The notes beneath the pieces were generated by a model. The model was given only the letters and a program-made list of their open reading frames with translations. It ran no database searches and was not told the DNA's origin. DNA of 64,000 nucleotides, taken from Acidobacteriota bacterium. GTDB lineage: Bacteria > Acidobacteriota > Terriglobia > 2-12-FULL-54-10. The position numbers were made by a program, and so were the translations under genes. Each line of letters starts with the position of its first letter. Position 1 is the stretch's first letter. Shown here piece after piece: positions 61,734 to 64,000 of the stretch. The stretch spans positions 1-64,000 of the forward strand of contig SHUM01000001.1 of the NCBI GenBank assembly GCA_009691245.1. Reading direction: 5' to 3'.

Positions 61734-63030
61734 TTAGGGCGTGCAGGAAGTGGTCATGTTGTTGGCTCTGGTGCCGTCGTTGCCGATGCCGTTCAACAGC
61801 TCATCGAAAGTTTGCAGCGGCACATTCAATCCCGCCGCTCCTGCTTCGGCGATCAACGCCCACTTGTCCAGGGCCACCAATCCGCTTTGGGCGGGGTCAA
61901 GTTCCAGTTCGCTGGGCGCGCGCTCGGCGTGCCCGTTCGGCACGCAGATCGAGGGATGGTCAAACGGCGCGCGCTGGTAGCGGACCCGGTCATCGCTGAG
62001 CGCGCGCAGAAACGCGGCGATCTCCGCGCGGTCGTTCGCGCCGAGATTAATATTGCCGATGCCGGGGCCCAGGTTTCCGCCTTGCGGGAAGTCGCCGTTG
62101 CGGTTGTAGAACTGCAACATTTGTTCGAGCGTGGCCTGGCCGCCATTGTGAAAGTACGGTCCGGTGAACTCGACGTTGCGCAGCCCCGGTGCCTTGAAGG
62201 TTCCGGCGGCTGCGGCGGTGTTGGCAGCGAACAGCGGCACGCCGAAATCGTCCGTGCCGCCCAGGCCGGCATCCTCGCCGATGAGCCGCACGCCGATGCG
62301 GAAGAAGCCCAAATCGGCCGGGGTGATGGGGAAACGCCGGGAGACCACGCTCCAGCCCGCCGCGGTTATTTCGGCGCCATTGTGGCAGTTGGTACAACGC
62401 GAGGCATTATTGCGGAATTCATTCAAGCCCTGCTGTTCGAGCGAGGTGAGCGCGTCGCTGCGCCCCTCGAGGAACTGATCCACGCGCGAATCGTTGGAGA
62501 TGAGCGTGGCCTCGTAAGCCTGAATCGCCAGCCCCCAGAACAGCGCGAAGTTATGCTCGGCCTGGGTCCAGCCATCCAGCAGTTCCGGCGAATCGAAATA
62601 CTCCGAGCGAAAGGCCGCCCACCTGCCGCTTGTCACTCAACACGGTGGAATTGTTGTTGCCAGCGTTGGACAGCCGGTGAAACGGGAAATCCGCGCTCGC
62701 GAGCGTCTGATTGACCGCTGCGTCCGGGCCGGAGAGTTGATTTTGCAGACGGTGATCAGCACCGGCGTGAAAATGGCAGGTGGCGCAGGCGGTGCGTCCG
62801 TCGCTGCCGGCCTGCATATCCCAGAACAGCGCCTTGCCGAGCGCGATCAGCGCCTTCTGGTCAGCCACGTAGCGCTCGATGCCGATGGGCGCCGGCGGCG
62901 GCACGGTTTTCAATGAGGCCAGCGGCGGATTCGGCAGCGGGTCGCCAGGTCCGGGCCCGGGGGGGCCTCCTTGCTGCGCAAATCCCCGCGCGGCAGTCAG
63001 CATGATTCCCAGAAGCAAAAGAAATGTCAT
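61734..63030 (-). pseudogene. broken di-haem cytochrome c peroxidase-like gene
   Basis: The N-terminal frame (63030-62551) has a signal peptide, a Pro-rich start and the first haem motif CATCH. The C-terminal frame (62636-61734) has QAEHNFALFWGLAIQAYEATLI, the second haem motif CTNCH and FKAPGLRNVEFTGPYFHNGG. The two are in different frames and overlap by 86 bp. Compared with typical family members, about 100 or more residues between the first haem and the WTQAEHNFALFWGLA part are missing. A deletion with frameshift is likely; a sequencing error alone would not explain the missing segment. Confidence 0.75.
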
Positions 63031-63154
63031 ATCACACCGCGTCCGTCCTCACATCATACCCGCCTCATATCAAACCCGCTCGGGCCGACGAAGTCGCGCG
63101 AAGTTGCAAATGATTCCAGCACTCCTAGACCATTTTTACTGATGCTGTAGCCCG

Positions 63155-63275
63155 ATCCGAGCCGCGGCAGTTTATGGAGCGTCCACGATATTCAGGTGCG
63201 CGACCAAATCCCGCGTTCAGAGGCACTCAGGTCTTCATGCCTGGTGGACGCTCCATAACTGTCGCGGCTCGGATA
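63155..63275. repeat. near-perfect 31-bp inverted repeat
   Basis: 63155-63186 (atccgagccgcggcagttta and on) pairs with 63244-63275 with one mismatch and one bulge; loop about 57 bp. It resembles family A only at the gccgcg/cgcggc ends. Sits between convergent-looking spacer and the amidase stop. Confidence 0.85.
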
Positions 63276-63294
63276 CACGAACCCGCAAAACGGC

Positions 63295-64000
63295 CTAACG
63301 GTTCGGGCGCTTCTGGGCGGCTGATACAGGCCCGAATGCCGGCGATGGCACGCGGTGGTGCGTGGCCGATTCGTAGGCCGAGGCGGCTTTGATTACGTCG
63401 GGGTCATAGCCCGGGCCGGACCAGAACATCATGCTGATGGGCATGGGATGTGGCATGGTGGTCGGCACAGTTCCCGGCACGGCGTCGTAGCGCTTCTTGT
63501 TCGCGCTCAGGACATACTGGGGATCGTAGGAGACCGCTACAAAGCCGGCGGGAACATCAATCTCCGGGCTACCCAGAAGCGCGGTGAAGCGCTGGCAGCA
63601 ACTGGCCGACTCGCGGCCATCCACGCCGGGCTCCGCCGCCCCGCCCAGCAGGTAGGGCGGCAGGGTGTTCTCGGGATTCACGAAGACGTCGATGTTGTTC
63701 TCGCGCATCACCCGCAGGACGACCAAGCGGTTCACTGACTGCATCTTCAGAAAACTGATCGTGCCCGGCTCGGGAAGAGGGTTCTTGCTTTCGGCGGCGT
63801 TCAGCGCGCGGGCGCGCTCGCCGTCGGTCTTGAAGGTGGCATTGGCCACCCAGCTCGCCCAATCCTTCACGCGCGCATCGCCGCGGCGGGCCAGATACTC
63901 GTTCATGTGCAGAAGCGTCGTGGGATTTCCAAAGCCTTCGCTGATGTTGCGCAGGTTGATTCGGGGCGACAGCGGCGCCTGGCCCATCCCCAGAGCCACC
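63295..64000 (-). CDS. amidase-family protein, C-terminal part
   Basis: The gene continues past the right edge. The 234 residues seen include LHMNEYLARRGD, VLRVMRENNIDVFVNPENTLPPYLLGG and GSPEIDVPAGFV, matching the C-terminal part of amidase-signature enzymes. The Ser-Ser-Lys catalytic residues would be outside the window. Confidence 0.75.
   Translation of the reverse strand, partial: VALGMGQAPLSPRINLRNISEGFGNPTTLLHMNEYLARRGDARVKDWASWVANATFKTDGERARALNAAESKNPLPEPGTISFLKMQSVNRLVVLRVMRENNIDVFVNPENTLPPYLLGGAAEPGVDGRESASCCQRFTALLGSPEIDVPAGFVAVSYDPQYVLSANKKRYDAVPGTVPTTMPHPMPISMMFWSGPGYDPDVIKAASAYESATHHRVPSPAFGPVSAAQKRPNR

Overview
The window is a GC-rich bacterial chromosome fragment that most resembles an acidobacterium. 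The evidence is two tandem secreted proteins with the VWFA domain type typical of Acidobacteria, a large Oar-like TonB-dependent receptor, a DUF1080 protein, a form II CO-dehydrogenase-like operon in S-L-M order, KDO (Gram-negative LPS) biosynthesis genes, and many palindromic repeats between genes. The assignment is inferred from gene content; there is no rRNA gene in the window.

Layout. 1-2850 is a sparse, lower-GC stretch: a truncated amidohydrolase, two inverted-repeat structures, a secreted protein made of two carboxymuconolactone-decarboxylase-like repeats, and a 3' fragment of tRNA-Pro. 2853-6516 holds SixA, two overlapping thymidylate-kinase-like genes and Ppx/GppA. 6919-16004 is mostly housekeeping: lipocalin-like protein, Cys-rich protein, class II aldolase, gamma-carbonic-anhydrase-like protein, GAF-GGDEF, FabH, YchF, ZIP transporter, PurK and PurE. 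16279-23047 carries the TonB receptor, a secreted esterase, an ErpA/IscA-type Fe-S carrier, MoaA, an orphan antitoxin and ThiD. 23078-34429 is a largely minus-strand block: DUF58, cell-wall amidase, lytic transglycosylase, AlaS, RecX, glycosyltransferase and glycerate kinase. 34585-37649 is the SRP RNA-dnaX-ybaB-recR cluster. 37702-41575 contains secreted accessory proteins. 41871-46862 has PyrG, remnants of two toxin-antitoxin loci, and kdsA-kdsD-kdsC. 46859-54470 has DinB, a HEPN-motif protein, the coxS-coxL-coxM operon, a nuclease and an M48 protease. 54729-64000 has NrdR, YqeY, an amidohydrolase, small secreted proteins, a DUF151 nuclease, a broken di-haem peroxidase and a partial amidase, separated by repeat-rich spacers.

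Two themes stand out. First, at least three classes of dispersed inverted repeats occupy most of the spacers. They abut stop codons, and in several genes (purK, coxL, the DUF1080 gene, kdsD) they supply the end or start of the coding sequence. Second, several unusual modules deserve a look: SixA with a paired normal and Walker-A-degenerate kinase and Ppx/GppA; a HEPN-motif gene placed directly behind the cox operon; and antitoxin genes without toxins.
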